A program made the position numbers and the translations under genes. A stretch of DNA of 64,000 nucleotides from Cognatundibacterium aquatile (GTDB lineage: Bacteria > Pseudomonadota > Gammaproteobacteria > Burkholderiales > Burkholderiaceae_D). The notes under the pieces were generated by a model. The model ran no database searches, was not told the DNA's origin, and saw only the letters and a list, made by a program, of their open reading frames with translations. Below, piece after piece: positions 8,914-17,885 of this stretch (position 1 is its first letter; each line of letters begins with the position of its first letter). The stretch is from assembly GCF_014699135.1 (NCBI RefSeq), contig NZ_JACOFT010000006.1:124001-188000 (forward strand), in the 5' to 3' direction.

Positions 8914-10056
8914 TTACAGGCCGCGGGCGATGATTTCTTTCATGATCTCATTCGCGCCGCCATAAATACGTTGCACCCGCGCATCGACATACATCTGCGC
9001 AATTGGATATTCCAGCATATAGCCATAACCGCCGAACAGTTGCAGACATTGATCGATCACTTTGCATTGCAGATCGGATATCCAGTATTTCGCCATCGAC
9101 GCCAGCTCAGTATCCATACGGCCTTCGAGCATATCGACGATGCAACGGTCGATGAAGGTGCGGGCAATAGTGGCTTCGGTTTTGATTTCCGCCAGTACAA
9201 AACGGGTGTTCTGCATTTCTATCAAAGCTTGTCCGAAAGCCTTGCGCTGTTTCGTATGCTCGACTGTCAGCTGCAAAGCACGTTCTATCGCGGCAACCCC
9301 GGTGACACCGAGTATCGTGCGTTCATACGGTAACTCTGTCATCAATTGTGCGAAGCCACGACCTTCCACGCCACCGAGCACCGCATCCGCAGGCACGCGC
9401 ACATCGTCAAAAAACAGCTCACAGGTATCCTGCCCTTTCTGACCGATTTTCTCCAGGATGCGACCGACTTTAAAACCGGGGCAATCTCTGGTTTCCAGCA
9501 ACATCAGCGAAACACCTTTGGCACCCGCGTCCGGATCAGTTTTGGCAACGACAACGATCAGATCAGCCAGATAGCCATTCGAGATAAAAATTTTAGAGCC
9601 ATTAATGCGGTAACCATCTGCATCCGGCAAGGCGGTGGTGCGTATGCCTTTCAGATCAGAACCGGCACCGGGTTCGGACATTGCAATCGCGGCGACCATT
9701 TCGCCGCTCGCCAGCAAGGGCAGATATTTTTTCTTTTGCGCTTCCGTTCCCTGATTCAGAATGTAGTGCGCCACAATCGCATTCACATGGATGCCGAACG
9801 CCATGTCACCGCCATAAGTCAGCTCTTCAAACACGATCGCCTGATGCGCAAAGCTGCCGCCGGAACCGCAGTATTCTTCAGGGATATCGGCCAGCAACAT
9901 GCCCATCTCGCCGCCCTTGCGCCACAACTCGCGATCAACGTGTTGTTGTTTTGCCCAACGTTCCTGATGCGGTACTACTTCGGCATCGACAAAGCGGCGT
10001 ATGGCATCGCGAAATGAGACCAGTTCCGGCGTCATCCATGGTGAGCTGTAATTCAT
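8914..10056 (-). CDS. acyl-CoA dehydrogenase
   Basis: A 380-residue FAD enzyme that introduces the alpha,beta double bond into acyl-CoA. The family signatures are visible: AIAMSEPGAGSDLKGIRT (FAD/substrate loop), KIFISNGYLADLIVVVAKT, and the C-terminal QLFGGYGYMLEYPIAQMYVD. The usual MCAD-type catalytic Glu position near the end reads IYGGANEI, so the base is more likely the Glu of ELPYERTILG, as in isovaleryl-CoA and long-chain enzymes. That suits a branched or long substrate, by inference. An AGGAG site precedes ATG 10056. It is the middle gene of the thiolase-dehydrogenase-racemase unit. Confidence 0.9.
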   Translation of the reverse strand: MNYSSPWMTPELVSFRDAIRRFVDAEVVPHQERWAKQQHVDRELWRKGGEMGMLLADIPEEYCGSGGSFAHQAIVFEELTYGGDMAFGIHVNAIVAHYILNQGTEAQKKKYLPLLASGEMVAAIAMSEPGAGSDLKGIRTTALPDADGYRINGSKIFISNGYLADLIVVVAKTDPDAGAKGVSLMLLETRDCPGFKVGRILEKIGQKGQDTCELFFDDVRVPADAVLGGVEGRGFAQLMTELPYERTILGVTGVAAIERALQLTVEHTKQRKAFGQALIEMQNTRFVLAEIKTEATIARTFIDRCIVDMLEGRMDTELASMAKYWISDLQCKVIDQCLQLFGGYGYMLEYPIAQMYVDARVQRIYGGANEIMKEIIARGL

Positions 10057-10148
10057 CGTTTTCTCCTGTTCATCGTTTTTTCTTAGTACTTATTCTTAGC
10101 GCTTATTCTTAGCGTTTATGATCAGATCACTATCGCATCACGACAGGA

Positions 10149-11333
10149 TCAGGATTGACGATACATGGTCACGACGCAAGCGCCGCCCAGCCCCAGATTA
10201 TGTTGCAGCGCTGTCTGCGCATTGGCAACCTGTCTGGCACCAGCATTGCCACGCAATTGCTGGGTCAGCTCAAAGCATTGCGCCAGCCCGGTGGCACCCA
10301 GCGGATGCCCTTTCGACAGCAAGCCGCCGGATGGATTGGTCACCACTTTACCGCCGTAGGTATTGTCGCCATCGTCGATGAATTTTTCCGCGCCACCTTC
10401 AGGGCATAAACCCAGCGCTTCGTAAGTGATCAGTTCATTGTGTGCAAAGCAGTCGTGCAATTCGACGACATCCAGATCTTCCGGGCCTATGCCAGCCTGG
10501 GCATAGACTTTCGCTGCCGCACTCTGGCTCATGTCGTAACCCACTACGCGCATCATGTCACCGGAATTAAAGGTCGATGGCGTATCCGTGGTCATGGCTT
10601 GTGCGGCAATATAGACCTGCGTATTCAAGCCACGCGCTTTGGCAAATTTTTCAGAAACCAGGACTGCCGCAGCAGCGCCACAGGTCGGCGGACATGCCAT
10701 CAGTTTCGTCATCACACCGGGCCAGATCATGGTGGAATTCAGCACATCTTCCGGTGTCACTTCCTGACGAAATAAGGCCAGCGGATTATTCACCGCATGG
10801 CGGCTGGCTTTGGCGCGGATTTTTGCAAACGATGCCAGCGGTGTGCCGTATTTCTGCATGTGTGCCAACCCGGCACCACCAAAATAGCGCAGCGCCAGCG
10901 GAATCTGCGGCATGCCGACCAACTGATCGGTGACGGCATCAAACGCATCAAACGGACTCGGTCTGTCCTGAAACACTGAGCCCAGCGCACCCGGGCTCAT
11001 CTGCTCAAACCCCAACACCAGCACGCAATCAACGGCGCCACTGGCAATCGCCTGACGCGCCAGAAACAAGGCGCTGGAACCGGTCGAACAATTATTATTC
11101 ACATTCACAATCGGTATGCCGGACATGCCGATCTGATACAAAGCCTTTTGCCCTGCCGTTGAATCGCCATAGACATAACCGACATACGCCTGCTCGATGT
11201 CATCGTAGCTGATGCCTGCATCAGCGAGTGCCAGACGGCCGGCCGTCATGCCCATCTGATCGTAACTCGCGCTGGTGCCTGGCTTGACGAAAGGGATCAT
11301 CCCTACGCCGGATACATATACCCGCTGATTCAT
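10149..11333 (-). CDS. thiolase family protein (SCP-x type)
   Basis: A 394-residue thiolase of the sterol-carrier-protein-x/lipid-transfer type. It has the nucleophile motif VNNNCSTGSSALFLA, the catalytic ELHDCFAHNEL and the closing SKGHPLGATGLAQC. These enzymes cleave 3-ketoacyl-CoA, often with branched or bulky chains. The longest open frame starts at 11477, but ATG 11333 gives the standard MNQRVYVSGVGMIPF start and has AGGAG eight bases upstream. It is the first gene of a three-gene acyl-CoA unit and is divergent from a TetR regulator. Confidence 0.9.
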   Translation of the reverse strand: MNQRVYVSGVGMIPFVKPGTSASYDQMGMTAGRLALADAGISYDDIEQAYVGYVYGDSTAGQKALYQIGMSGIPIVNVNNNCSTGSSALFLARQAIASGAVDCVLVLGFEQMSPGALGSVFQDRPSPFDAFDAVTDQLVGMPQIPLALRYFGGAGLAHMQKYGTPLASFAKIRAKASRHAVNNPLALFRQEVTPEDVLNSTMIWPGVMTKLMACPPTCGAAAAVLVSEKFAKARGLNTQVYIAAQAMTTDTPSTFNSGDMMRVVGYDMSQSAAAKVYAQAGIGPEDLDVVELHDCFAHNELITYEALGLCPEGGAEKFIDDGDNTYGGKVVTNPSGGLLSKGHPLGATGLAQCFELTQQLRGNAGARQVANAQTALQHNLGLGGACVVTMYRQS

Positions 11334-11467
11334 GTGTGTCTCCTGATTATTTTTATGATTGATAGATGATGTAAAACTGCGCTGAAGCAAAGCTGCGTCA
11401 TCTCCGGTAACAACTTTGCAGCTTTGCCGCATCGTCCGCAGAACAGCCGGGCTGAAGCGGGCAACAA

Positions 11468-11517
11468 AATAGGTCAAACGACCAATTAAACAAAAATTAT
11501 AGGTCAGTCGTACTATT
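11468..11517. promoter_or_regulatory. paired TetR-type operator candidates
   Basis: Two related sites, AATAGGTCAAACGACCAATT (11468-11487) and TATAGGTCAGTCGTACTATT (11498-11517), are spaced exactly 30 bp start to start, about three DNA turns. Both are partly palindromic (GGTC-N4-GACC; ATAG-N10-CTAT). They lie between the thiolase operon and the divergent TetR gene, where an autoregulating TetR repressor would bind. Confidence 0.6.
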
Positions 11518-11585
11518 TGTCAATCGTTATGGGATAATTTTGCCTCACACGTATTCACTCAAGCGGTCATCTCCACACATTACTC

Positions 11586-12221
11586 ATGCCTGACGCACTG
11601 TACACCTCGTTGAAAAGCAAACCTTCCGGAACCACAGAAAAAGGCATGGAGCGCGTCCACGCGATACTCAGCGTTGCACGGACGATTTTTGCGACCGAGG
11701 GTTACGCTGGTTTATCGATGCGCAAAGTCGCTTCGCAGGCAGGCATCAGCCTCAGCAACGTGCAGCACTATTATCAAAGCAAAGATTTGCTGATCGAGGC
11801 CGTGCTGCTGATGACGATGAATACGTTTCAGGAAAAACTCGATCACATCACCACAACGAAGGGCAAACTGTCGCGCATAGAGCAGCTCAACAGCGCCATC
11901 GATATGTTTCTGGAAGAATTGAATGATCCGCTGACGCACGGTTTGTTTTTTGAACTATGGGCACTGGCCGCGCGCAATGCATTTGCTTCGGCGCTGATGG
12001 ATACGATGATTCTGCGCGAACGCAAGGCCATCTATAAATTGATACGCGGTATGCACCCGGATGTCAGTGATGACGAGTACATGTTACGCGCAGTTCTGAT
12101 CGTTGCGCAGGTGGAAGGTCTGATGCTGTTCCGCTATCACAAGCACAGACAAAAAACAGAAATGCAGGCAGTGCATGCGGCGTTGAAGAAAAACATCATA
12201 CAACTTGCCACCACCGCATGA
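11586..12221 (+). CDS. TetR/AcrR family transcriptional regulator
   Basis: A 211-residue repressor. The N-terminal helix-turn-helix is clear: ARTIFATEGYAGLSMRKVA, then QAGISLSNVQHYYQSKDLL. The C-terminal half is helical and would bind a ligand, as usual in the family. It is divergent from the thiolase/dehydrogenase/racemase operon with paired operator-like sites between them, so acyl-CoA is a plausible inducer (inference). The reading frame ends 23 bp from the convergent hupE gene. Confidence 0.88.
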   Translation: MPDALYTSLKSKPSGTTEKGMERVHAILSVARTIFATEGYAGLSMRKVASQAGISLSNVQHYYQSKDLLIEAVLLMTMNTFQEKLDHITTTKGKLSRIEQLNSAIDMFLEELNDPLTHGLFFELWALAARNAFASALMDTMILRERKAIYKLIRGMHPDVSDDEYMLRAVLIVAQVEGLMLFRYHKHRQKTEMQAVHAALKKNIIQLATTA

Positions 12222-12244
12222 AGCCTGCGTTCTTACAATAAAAA

Positions 12245-12868
12245 TCAGGCCATCGCGGACACAAAGAACAGCCCGCTCAGCGCAATGCCGGCACCGGCGA
12301 AGCGGCTGATTTTTGCGTTGAGAAAACGGTTTGCAGTGATCGTCGCGAATAAGCCACTCAGATGCAGCAAGGCAGTCGCGACAACAAAACCGGTTCCGAA
12401 TGCCAACGCCTTACCATCGGCAGGCATTTCAACCCCATGCGCATAACCATGTGCAACGGCGAATACCGCAATCAATGCCGTGCTGGCTGCCAGCGGCAAT
12501 TTCACCGCGCCCGCGATCAGCAAACCGAGTATCAATACAGAGGCGGCGATGCCTGCTTCCACGCCCGGAATGATGATGCCACTCATGCCCAGCGCAGCAC
12601 CTGCCGTCATCATCAGCGGAAATGCCAGTGGCAAAAGCCAGTATGCCGGGCGCTGATGTTGCGCTGCCCAGATGCCAACCGCTAGCATTGCCAGCAAATG
12701 ATCTGCACCCATCAGCGGATGCAGGAAACCAGCCAGAAAGCCGCTGCCTCCGGCGACGGAATGCATCACGCTGACGTGGGCAAATGCGGGTGTAGCGGCC
12801 AACATCGTTGCGCTCAGCAAGCTCAACAAGCTCAGTAAAAGGCGGGATTGAACGGTGACTGATTTCAT
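12245..12868 (-). CDS. hupE: HupE/UreJ family nickel permease
   Basis: A 207-residue membrane protein with a signal-like N-terminus (cleavage near TPAFAHVS) and about six hydrophobic helices. The family hallmark HPLMGADHLLAML, with its metal-binding histidines and aspartate, is present. HupE/UreJ proteins are secondary nickel (or cobalt) carriers. It follows ureG on the same strand after 118 bp, so it should supply nickel to the urease made by this cluster. ureJ is an equally good name. Confidence 0.88.
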   Translation of the reverse strand: MKSVTVQSRLLLSLLSLLSATMLAATPAFAHVSVMHSVAGGSGFLAGFLHPLMGADHLLAMLAVGIWAAQHQRPAYWLLPLAFPLMMTAGAALGMSGIIIPGVEAGIAASVLILGLLIAGAVKLPLAASTALIAVFAVAHGYAHGVEMPADGKALAFGTGFVVATALLHLSGLFATITANRFLNAKISRFAGAGIALSGLFFVSAMA

Positions 12869-12986
12869 GATTTTTTCCTTCAGCTTGGATAAATACGAAT
12901 AGATAATTTTTCAGAAAAACATCGCAGGACTTACACAACATTGCATCACGCCACTGGGGCGGTTTTGCGTCAGTCCTCGCACGGGC

Positions 12987-13679
12987 TTATGGCCTGACTT
13001 CGTCCAGCATGCCCTGCTCACGAATGAAACTCACCACCGTTTCCAGCCCGTCACCGGTGCGCAGATTCGTGAACACAAACGGGCGTGTGCCGCGCATACG
13101 CTTGGCATCCTGCGCCATGATGTCGAGGTTCGCGCCGACATGCGGTGCCAGATCGGTTTTATTGATGATCAGCAGATCAGAACGGGTGATGCCGGGGCCG
13201 CCTTTGCGCGGGATTTTTTCACCGCCAGCCACGTCGATCACATAAATCGTCAGATCGGATAATTCAGGGCTGAAGGTCGCCGCCAGATTGTCACCGCCGG
13301 ACTCGACCAGAATCAGATCGAGATCAGGAAAATCGGCGCTCATGCGCGCAATCGCTTCCAGATTAATCGAGGCATCTTCGCGAATCGCGGTATGCGGGCA
13401 ACCGCCGGTTTCCACACCCATCAGTCTTTCCGCTGGCAACGCATCGGCACGCAGCAGAATTTCCATGTCTTCTTTGGTGTAAATATCATTCGTGATGACT
13501 GCCATTTCATAGTCGTCGCGCATGCGTTTGCAAAGCATTTCGCAAAGTGCTGTTTTGCCGGAACCAACAGGGCCACCAATGCCGACACGCAAGGGATTCG
13601 GTTCGCTCTTGCCAGTCGCTGCGCTCGTATCGGCTGCGTTTAAATTTTCCGCATTTAAATTTTCTGTATTCATATTCAT
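12987..13679 (-). CDS. ureG: urease accessory GTPase UreG
   Basis: A 230-residue SIMIBI GTPase that, with UreF, UreD and UreE, delivers nickel to apo-urease. Visible are the P-loop GGPVGSGKT, the nickel-binding [11 protein letters not shown], and [15 protein letters not shown]. The N-terminus carries an unusual asparagine-rich tail with a short internal duplication ([10 protein letters not shown]) of about 20 residues before the conserved core. ATG 13679 has AGGA seven bases upstream; the longer frame to 13712 needs a TTG. It lies downstream of ureF. Confidence 0.95.
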   Translation of the reverse strand: MNMNTENLNAENLNAADTSAATGKSEPNPLRVGIGGPVGSGKTALCEMLCKRMRDDYEMAVITNDIYTKEDMEILLRADALPAERLMGVETGGCPHTAIREDASINLEAIARMSADFPDLDLILVESGGDNLAATFSPELSDLTIYVIDVAGGEKIPRKGGPGITRSDLLIINKTDLAPHVGANLDIMAQDAKRMRGTRPFVFTNLRTGDGLETVVSFIREQGMLDEVRP

Positions 13680-13744
13680 TCTGTTCCTGTTGTTCTCATG
13701 TTGAGGCGACAAACATCATCCTTAACTTCCATCTGTAAAACACG

Positions 13745-14425
13745 TCAGGAGCGGTAAAGACGGCTGTACTGCACTTCATGCTGCATCGATAATAGCGATA
13801 AGCCCGGCGACCAGTTCGATAACTGATGGTCTTCCAGATGTTCTGCCAGCGTCGCTGCGGCTTCCAGATCTGCGCGCAGCGACAGCAATAAACGCTGCCC
13901 TGCAACCTGCCCCAGCGGTATCGACTTCACACACACCAGCGCCTGATTTTCTGCCCAGGTAAATAACATACCTAGCAAGGCTGCTGTCGCAGGCACCTCC
14001 AGCGCGACGGCGGCACAAGCCAGTGCGGTCGGTAATGGCAACTCGCTTTGCGCCTGCAAGATCGTCAGCAATGCAGGATCGGCAATCTGTAAATCGCCCA
14101 CCAACTTGCCCAGCGAGTATCCCATTTGTATGGTTTCTGCCCGAAATTCAGCAGTATCGCGGGCGGCAATAAATAACTCATTCCAGTAAGTGACTGCGGC
14201 CTGATCCCGGCGCTGAAATGCCGCCATCAAGCGCCACAACACCGGCGCTTCAAAGCGGGCAACCACTTCGCGCAAATACGTGGTGATCCATGCTCTCGCT
14301 GTCGCTTCATTCTTTACCGTGCCATTCTCTATCGCCGCTTCCAGGCCTTGCGAATAGCTGTAAGCCCCTATCGGCAACGACGGGCTGGCAAGCTGCAACA
14401 GATGAAGTAAGGCGGCGGATTGCAT
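13745..14425 (-). CDS. ureF: urease accessory protein UreF
   Basis: A 226-residue all-helical protein that bridges UreD-bound urease and UreG and acts on GTP hydrolysis during nickel insertion. The conserved start LLHLLQLASPSLPIGAYSYS and QGLE follow the usual UreF pattern, and the C-terminal LLSMQHEVQYSRLYRS is typical. It starts 20 bp after the ureE stop codon and is followed by ureG, the common betaproteobacterial order. Confidence 0.94.
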   Translation of the reverse strand: MQSAALLHLLQLASPSLPIGAYSYSQGLEAAIENGTVKNEATARAWITTYLREVVARFEAPVLWRLMAAFQRRDQAAVTYWNELFIAARDTAEFRAETIQMGYSLGKLVGDLQIADPALLTILQAQSELPLPTALACAAVALEVPATAALLGMLFTWAENQALVCVKSIPLGQVAGQRLLLSLRADLEAAATLAEHLEDHQLSNWSPGLSLLSMQHEVQYSRLYRS

Positions 14426-14445
14426 GTGCTTATATTTGTTGTTGC

Positions 14446-14973
14446 TTACTGTTTATCCGAAGGACGATGTATCCGTTGCCGCAACGGGATAGGCGCCAGC
14501 GGATTATGCGGATGCATCTCGTCGCCGCCATGATGATGGCCGCCGCCGTAAGCACCGGCTTCCGGCTCGAAACTCGCCAGTTCTTCAGTCACGACAGCAT
14601 TCAGGCCTTCCAGCATTTCTTTCAGTACCGGGTCTTTGCGGATACGCAAAAAGCCATCGCCTAATTGCGCCTGCGTGTGCCGATTTCCCAGATGGAAGGC
14701 GCAGCGCAGCAATGCAAACGCATTCGCACATTCGACCTTATAAGTAGGTTCAGCCGCCGCCAGCACCTGAATAATGCGGCCATCATTTGCCAGCATCAGA
14801 TCGCCATCGCGCATCACGGTGCCGCGCACGGTGAATACAGCCACATCTTCACCGCTTTGCAGCGTCGCACGCAAACGCGATTTTTCGCGCAATTCATACG
14901 GCAGGATAAGTTGGCCGTCGATCTGAGGCGCATTCTCACTGCGTTCAATTTTGGTTTGGAGTGTCAGCATCAT
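14446..14973 (-). CDS. ureE: urease accessory nickel chaperone UreE
   Basis: A 175-residue metallochaperone. The N-terminal domain (LTLQTKIERS, LPYELREKSRLRA) and the central ferredoxin-like metal-binding domain (AFHLGNRHTQAQLGDG) are both visible. The C-terminal tail has a modest histidine cluster (GGGHHHGGDEMHPH), weaker than the long His tails of some relatives. The ATG at 14973 lies one base after the ureC stop, which suggests translational coupling; the longer open frame overlapping ureC is not real. A second ATG at 14970 is also possible. Confidence 0.93.
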   Translation of the reverse strand: MMLTLQTKIERSENAPQIDGQLILPYELREKSRLRATLQSGEDVAVFTVRGTVMRDGDLMLANDGRIIQVLAAAEPTYKVECANAFALLRCAFHLGNRHTQAQLGDGFLRIRKDPVLKEMLEGLNAVVTEELASFEPEAGAYGGGHHHGGDEMHPHNPLAPIPLRQRIHRPSDKQ

Positions 14974-14974
14974 G

Positions 14975-16672
14975 TCAGAATAAAAAATAGCGCTGTGCCA
15001 TCGGTAAAATTTTTGCTGGTTCGCACACCAGCAATTCACCATTCGCACGCACTTCATAGGTTTCAGGGTCCACTTCCATCTTTGGCGTAAGCCCGTTGAG
15101 GATCATGTCTTGTTTGCGGATCGTGCGCGTGTTCTTTACCGGAATCAGGGTTTTATTCAGTTTCAGTTGTTCTGCTAATCCGGCATCAAATGCCGCTTGC
15201 GAGACAAAGGTAAACGATTTTTTCAGACCGCCGCCAAACGCGCCAAACATCATGCGGTAATGCACAGGCTGCGGCGTTGGAATCGACGCATTCGGGTCGC
15301 CCATCTGCGCCGCTGCGATCATGCCGCCTTTCAATATCATCGATGGTTTCACGCCGAAGAACGCGGGTTTCCACAACACGATATCGGCAATTTTCCCAAC
15401 CTCCAGCGAACCCACCGCATGCGAAATGCCATGCGTGATCGCCGGATTAATCGTGTATTTGGCGATGTAACGTCGGGCGCGGAAATTATCGTTATGGCGA
15501 CTGTCTTCCGGTAATGCGCCGCGCTGTTGTTTCATCTTATCGGCGGTTTGCCAGGTGCGCATAATCACCTCACCAACACGCCCCATCGCCTGCGAATCTG
15601 ACGACATCATCGAGATCGCGCCGATGTCATGCAGAATATCTTCGGCAGCAATCGTCTCACGGCGTATGCGCGATTCGGCAAACGCAATATCTTCTGCAAT
15701 CGCCGGATCAAGGTGATGGCAGACCATCAGCATATCCAGATGTTCATCGAGCGTATTGACGGTATAGGGCCGGGTCGGATTGGTCGACGACGGCAGCACA
15801 TTGCCCTCACCTACTGCGGCGATGATGTCCGGCGCATGGCCGCCACCCGCGCCCTCTGTGTGGAAAGTATGTATCGTGCGGTCTTTGAATGCGGCCAGCG
15901 TGTGCTCTAAAAAACCGCCTTCGTTCAGGGTATCGCTATGAATGGCGACCTGCACATCCATGTTGTCGGCCACACTCAGACAATTATCAATGGCCTGCGG
16001 CGTTGTGCCCCAGTCTTCATGCAGTTTCAGACCTATCGCACCGGCGCGGATCTGCTCTTCCAGCGGCAATGGCAGGCTGACATTGCCTTTCCCTAAAAAA
16101 CCCAGATTCATAGGAAACGCATCTGCTGCCATGATCATGGAATGCAGATGCCACGGCCCCGGTGTGCAGGTCGTTGCAGCAGTACCGACCGCAGGCCCGG
16201 TGCCGCCACCAAGCATGGTGGTCACGCCGCTCATCAGCGCTTCTTCTATCTGTTGCGGGCAAATGAAATGAATATGCGAATCAATGCCACCGGCAGTGAC
16301 GATCATGCCCTCGCCCGCAATGATTTCAGTCGCTCCGCCGATTGCCATATCCACGCCGGGTTGAATATCAGGATTGCCCGCCTTGCCTATGCAAGCGATC
16401 AGGCCGTTTTTCAAACCGATATCCGCTTTGACTATGCCCCAATGATCGAGGATGACCGCATTCGTGATCACGGTATCCATCACGTCAGCATGCGCGCGCT
16501 GAGATTGCCCCATGCCATCGCGTATCACTTTGCCGCCGCCGAATTTGACTTCTTCGCCATAGATCGCAAAGTCTTTTTCGATCTCAATAAATAAACCGGT
16601 ATCGGCAAGGCGAATACGGTCGCCCGTGGTCGGGCCAAACATTTCGGCATACGCCTGACGCGAAATTTTCAT
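14975..16672 (-). CDS. ureC: urease alpha subunit UreC
   Basis: The 565-residue catalytic subunit, which hydrolyses urea to ammonia and carbamate with a dinickel centre. Key residues are in place: the HIHFICPQQ metal-binding histidines, the carbamylated Lys in [33 protein letters not shown], and the flap histidine in MVCHHLDP. Length is normal for the family. It overlaps the end of ureB by four bases and precedes ureE, with no sign of damage. Confidence 0.98.
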   Translation of the reverse strand: MKISRQAYAEMFGPTTGDRIRLADTGLFIEIEKDFAIYGEEVKFGGGKVIRDGMGQSQRAHADVMDTVITNAVILDHWGIVKADIGLKNGLIACIGKAGNPDIQPGVDMAIGGATEIIAGEGMIVTAGGIDSHIHFICPQQIEEALMSGVTTMLGGGTGPAVGTAATTCTPGPWHLHSMIMAADAFPMNLGFLGKGNVSLPLPLEEQIRAGAIGLKLHEDWGTTPQAIDNCLSVADNMDVQVAIHSDTLNEGGFLEHTLAAFKDRTIHTFHTEGAGGGHAPDIIAAVGEGNVLPSSTNPTRPYTVNTLDEHLDMLMVCHHLDPAIAEDIAFAESRIRRETIAAEDILHDIGAISMMSSDSQAMGRVGEVIMRTWQTADKMKQQRGALPEDSRHNDNFRARRYIAKYTINPAITHGISHAVGSLEVGKIADIVLWKPAFFGVKPSMILKGGMIAAAQMGDPNASIPTPQPVHYRMMFGAFGGGLKKSFTFVSQAAFDAGLAEQLKLNKTLIPVKNTRTIRKQDMILNGLTPKMEVDPETYEVRANGELLVCEPAKILPMAQRYFLF

Positions 16673-16995
16673 GCGTTGTTCTCCTTCGCATCCAGTGCAC
16701 CCATCACCTTGCCGCTGAAACCAAACACCCGCCGTTCACCTGCCAGCGCCACCAGCTCAACCGTACGTTGCTGCCCCGGCTCAAAGCGCACCGCCGTACC
16801 CGCAGCGATATTCAGCCGCATGCCATACGCCGCCTGCCGCTCAAATTGCAGCGCCGGATTGGTTTCAAAAAAATGAAAATGCGAGCCCACCTGAATCGGC
16901 CGGTCACCGCTATTGGCCACCGTCAGCGACGTCGTCTGCCGCCCCACATTCAGCTCGATATCGCCGTCAGCGATCAGCATTTCTCCGGGAATCAT
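16669..16995 (-). CDS. ureB: urease beta subunit UreB
   Basis: A 108-residue structural subunit with the family start [19 protein letters not shown] and the conserved [18 protein letters not shown] and [12 protein letters not shown] segments. It starts eight bases after ureA and overlaps ureC by four bases (ATGA). Confidence 0.97.
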   Translation of the reverse strand: MIPGEMLIADGDIELNVGRQTTSLTVANSGDRPIQVGSHFHFFETNPALQFERQAAYGMRLNIAAGTAVRFEPGQQRTVELVALAGERRVFGFSGKVMGALDAKENNA

Positions 16996-17003
16996 GTGGC
17001 CTC

Positions 17004-17306
17004 CTATGGAATCGGATGATGAACGGTCACCAGCTTGGTGCCATCCGGAAAAGTCGCCTCGACCTGAATATCCGGAATCATTTCAGGAATCCCTTCCATC
17101 ACATCGGCACGGCTCAATATCTGCGTGCCATCGGACATCAATTCCGCCACGCTTTTACCATCGCGTGCACCTTCCATAATCGCAGCAGTAATCAGCGCCA
17201 CCGCTTCCGGATAATTCAGTTTCAGACCACGCGCCTTGCGTCTTTCTGCCAGCAGCGCCGCCGTAAAAATAAGTAATTTGTCTTTTTCTCTCGGGCTCAG
17301 ATCCAT
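17004..17306 (-). CDS. ureA: urease gamma subunit UreA
   Basis: A 100-residue structural subunit with the invariant start [35 protein letters not shown] and the closing [12 protein letters not shown]. It is the first gene of the ureABCEFG run and has its own sigma-54-like promoter at 17353-17368. In many relatives ureD lies directly upstream; here an AT-rich stretch separates them. Confidence 0.97.
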   Translation of the reverse strand: MDLSPREKDKLLIFTAALLAERRKARGLKLNYPEAVALITAAIMEGARDGKSVAELMSDGTQILSRADVMEGIPEMIPDIQVEATFPDGTKLVTVHHPIP

Positions 17307-17352
17307 CGTTCGTTTTCCTCATCTGCATACGCAATGTGTTGTTGACAGAAAC

Positions 17353-17368
17353 AGCAAGAATCAAACCA
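17353..17368 (-). promoter_or_regulatory. sigma-54-like promoter of ureA
   Basis: On the minus strand TGGTTTGATTCTTGCT has the invariant GG-N10-GC spacing and an exact TTGCT -12 block (consensus TGGCACG-N4-TTGCW). It lies 47 bp before ureA. GGTGCG and CGCACC half-sites further upstream could be NtrC sites, but I see no full palindrome. Confidence 0.5.
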
Positions 17369-17742
17369 GCCAGAACGCACCAATGCCTATCGCCAATGCA
17401 CTACCGCGAAATGACGTGCGCATCAAATAAGTGCAGGTTGATTTATTTTGGTGCGATTGGGAATGCAGGCAGGAAGTTTTGTTATTGACTTGCGCGAAAT
17501 GTCGTGTCCGGCTATCAAGACGCAGAGCAAATCATGCTGCTGGAAACATCAGGAGCATTTACGTAAAAGCCAGAAATCATGCGGATTTTCATGACATAAA
17601 ATCGATAAGTAATATTGCAATACTCAATGTTAATATTGCATTTTCCTATATAAAAACCGTTAGAGATGAAAATGCCGAAAACTTACGAGCAATTCGAATA
17701 CTGAATAAAAAACGCAGATTGATTTTGGCGTTGACTGCTTAG

Positions 17743-17835
17743 GAAACATCTGCTGAAGATAACACCGTAGAAGAAATGGACACAAAGCTTAGTGTTGTAG
17801 CTGGACGCTATACAGGTAAATCTATAAGGAAATAG
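17743..17835 (+). pseudogene. possible 3' remnant of a degraded gene
   Basis: After an in-frame TAG the sequence reads ETSAEDNTVEEMDTKLSVVA, then GRYTGKSIRK and a stop. The charged, protein-like composition suggests the end of a real coding sequence whose start has been lost. I do not recognise the family, and chance is not excluded. Confidence 0.3.
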
Positions 17836-17885
17836 CGTTTACTTTAATGTGAATATTATTGATAAAAATTTTATGAAATTTACAA

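Larger units (their letters stand above)
17307..17885. other. intergenic region, left part of AT-rich insertion
   Basis: The first 160 bp next to ureA look native and hold a sigma-54-like promoter. To the right the base composition becomes AT-rich. One frame between 17743 and 17835 reads like the end of a degraded coding sequence. An open frame at 17431-17742 has no ribosome site or recognisable family and I do not call it. Confidence 0.55.

Noticed and set aside
17431..17742. Plus-strand frame of 103 codons between ureA and the ClpP-like gene
   Set aside because: It begins in the native ureA promoter zone, mixes two base compositions and has no ribosome site; only the piece after its stop looks protein-like.
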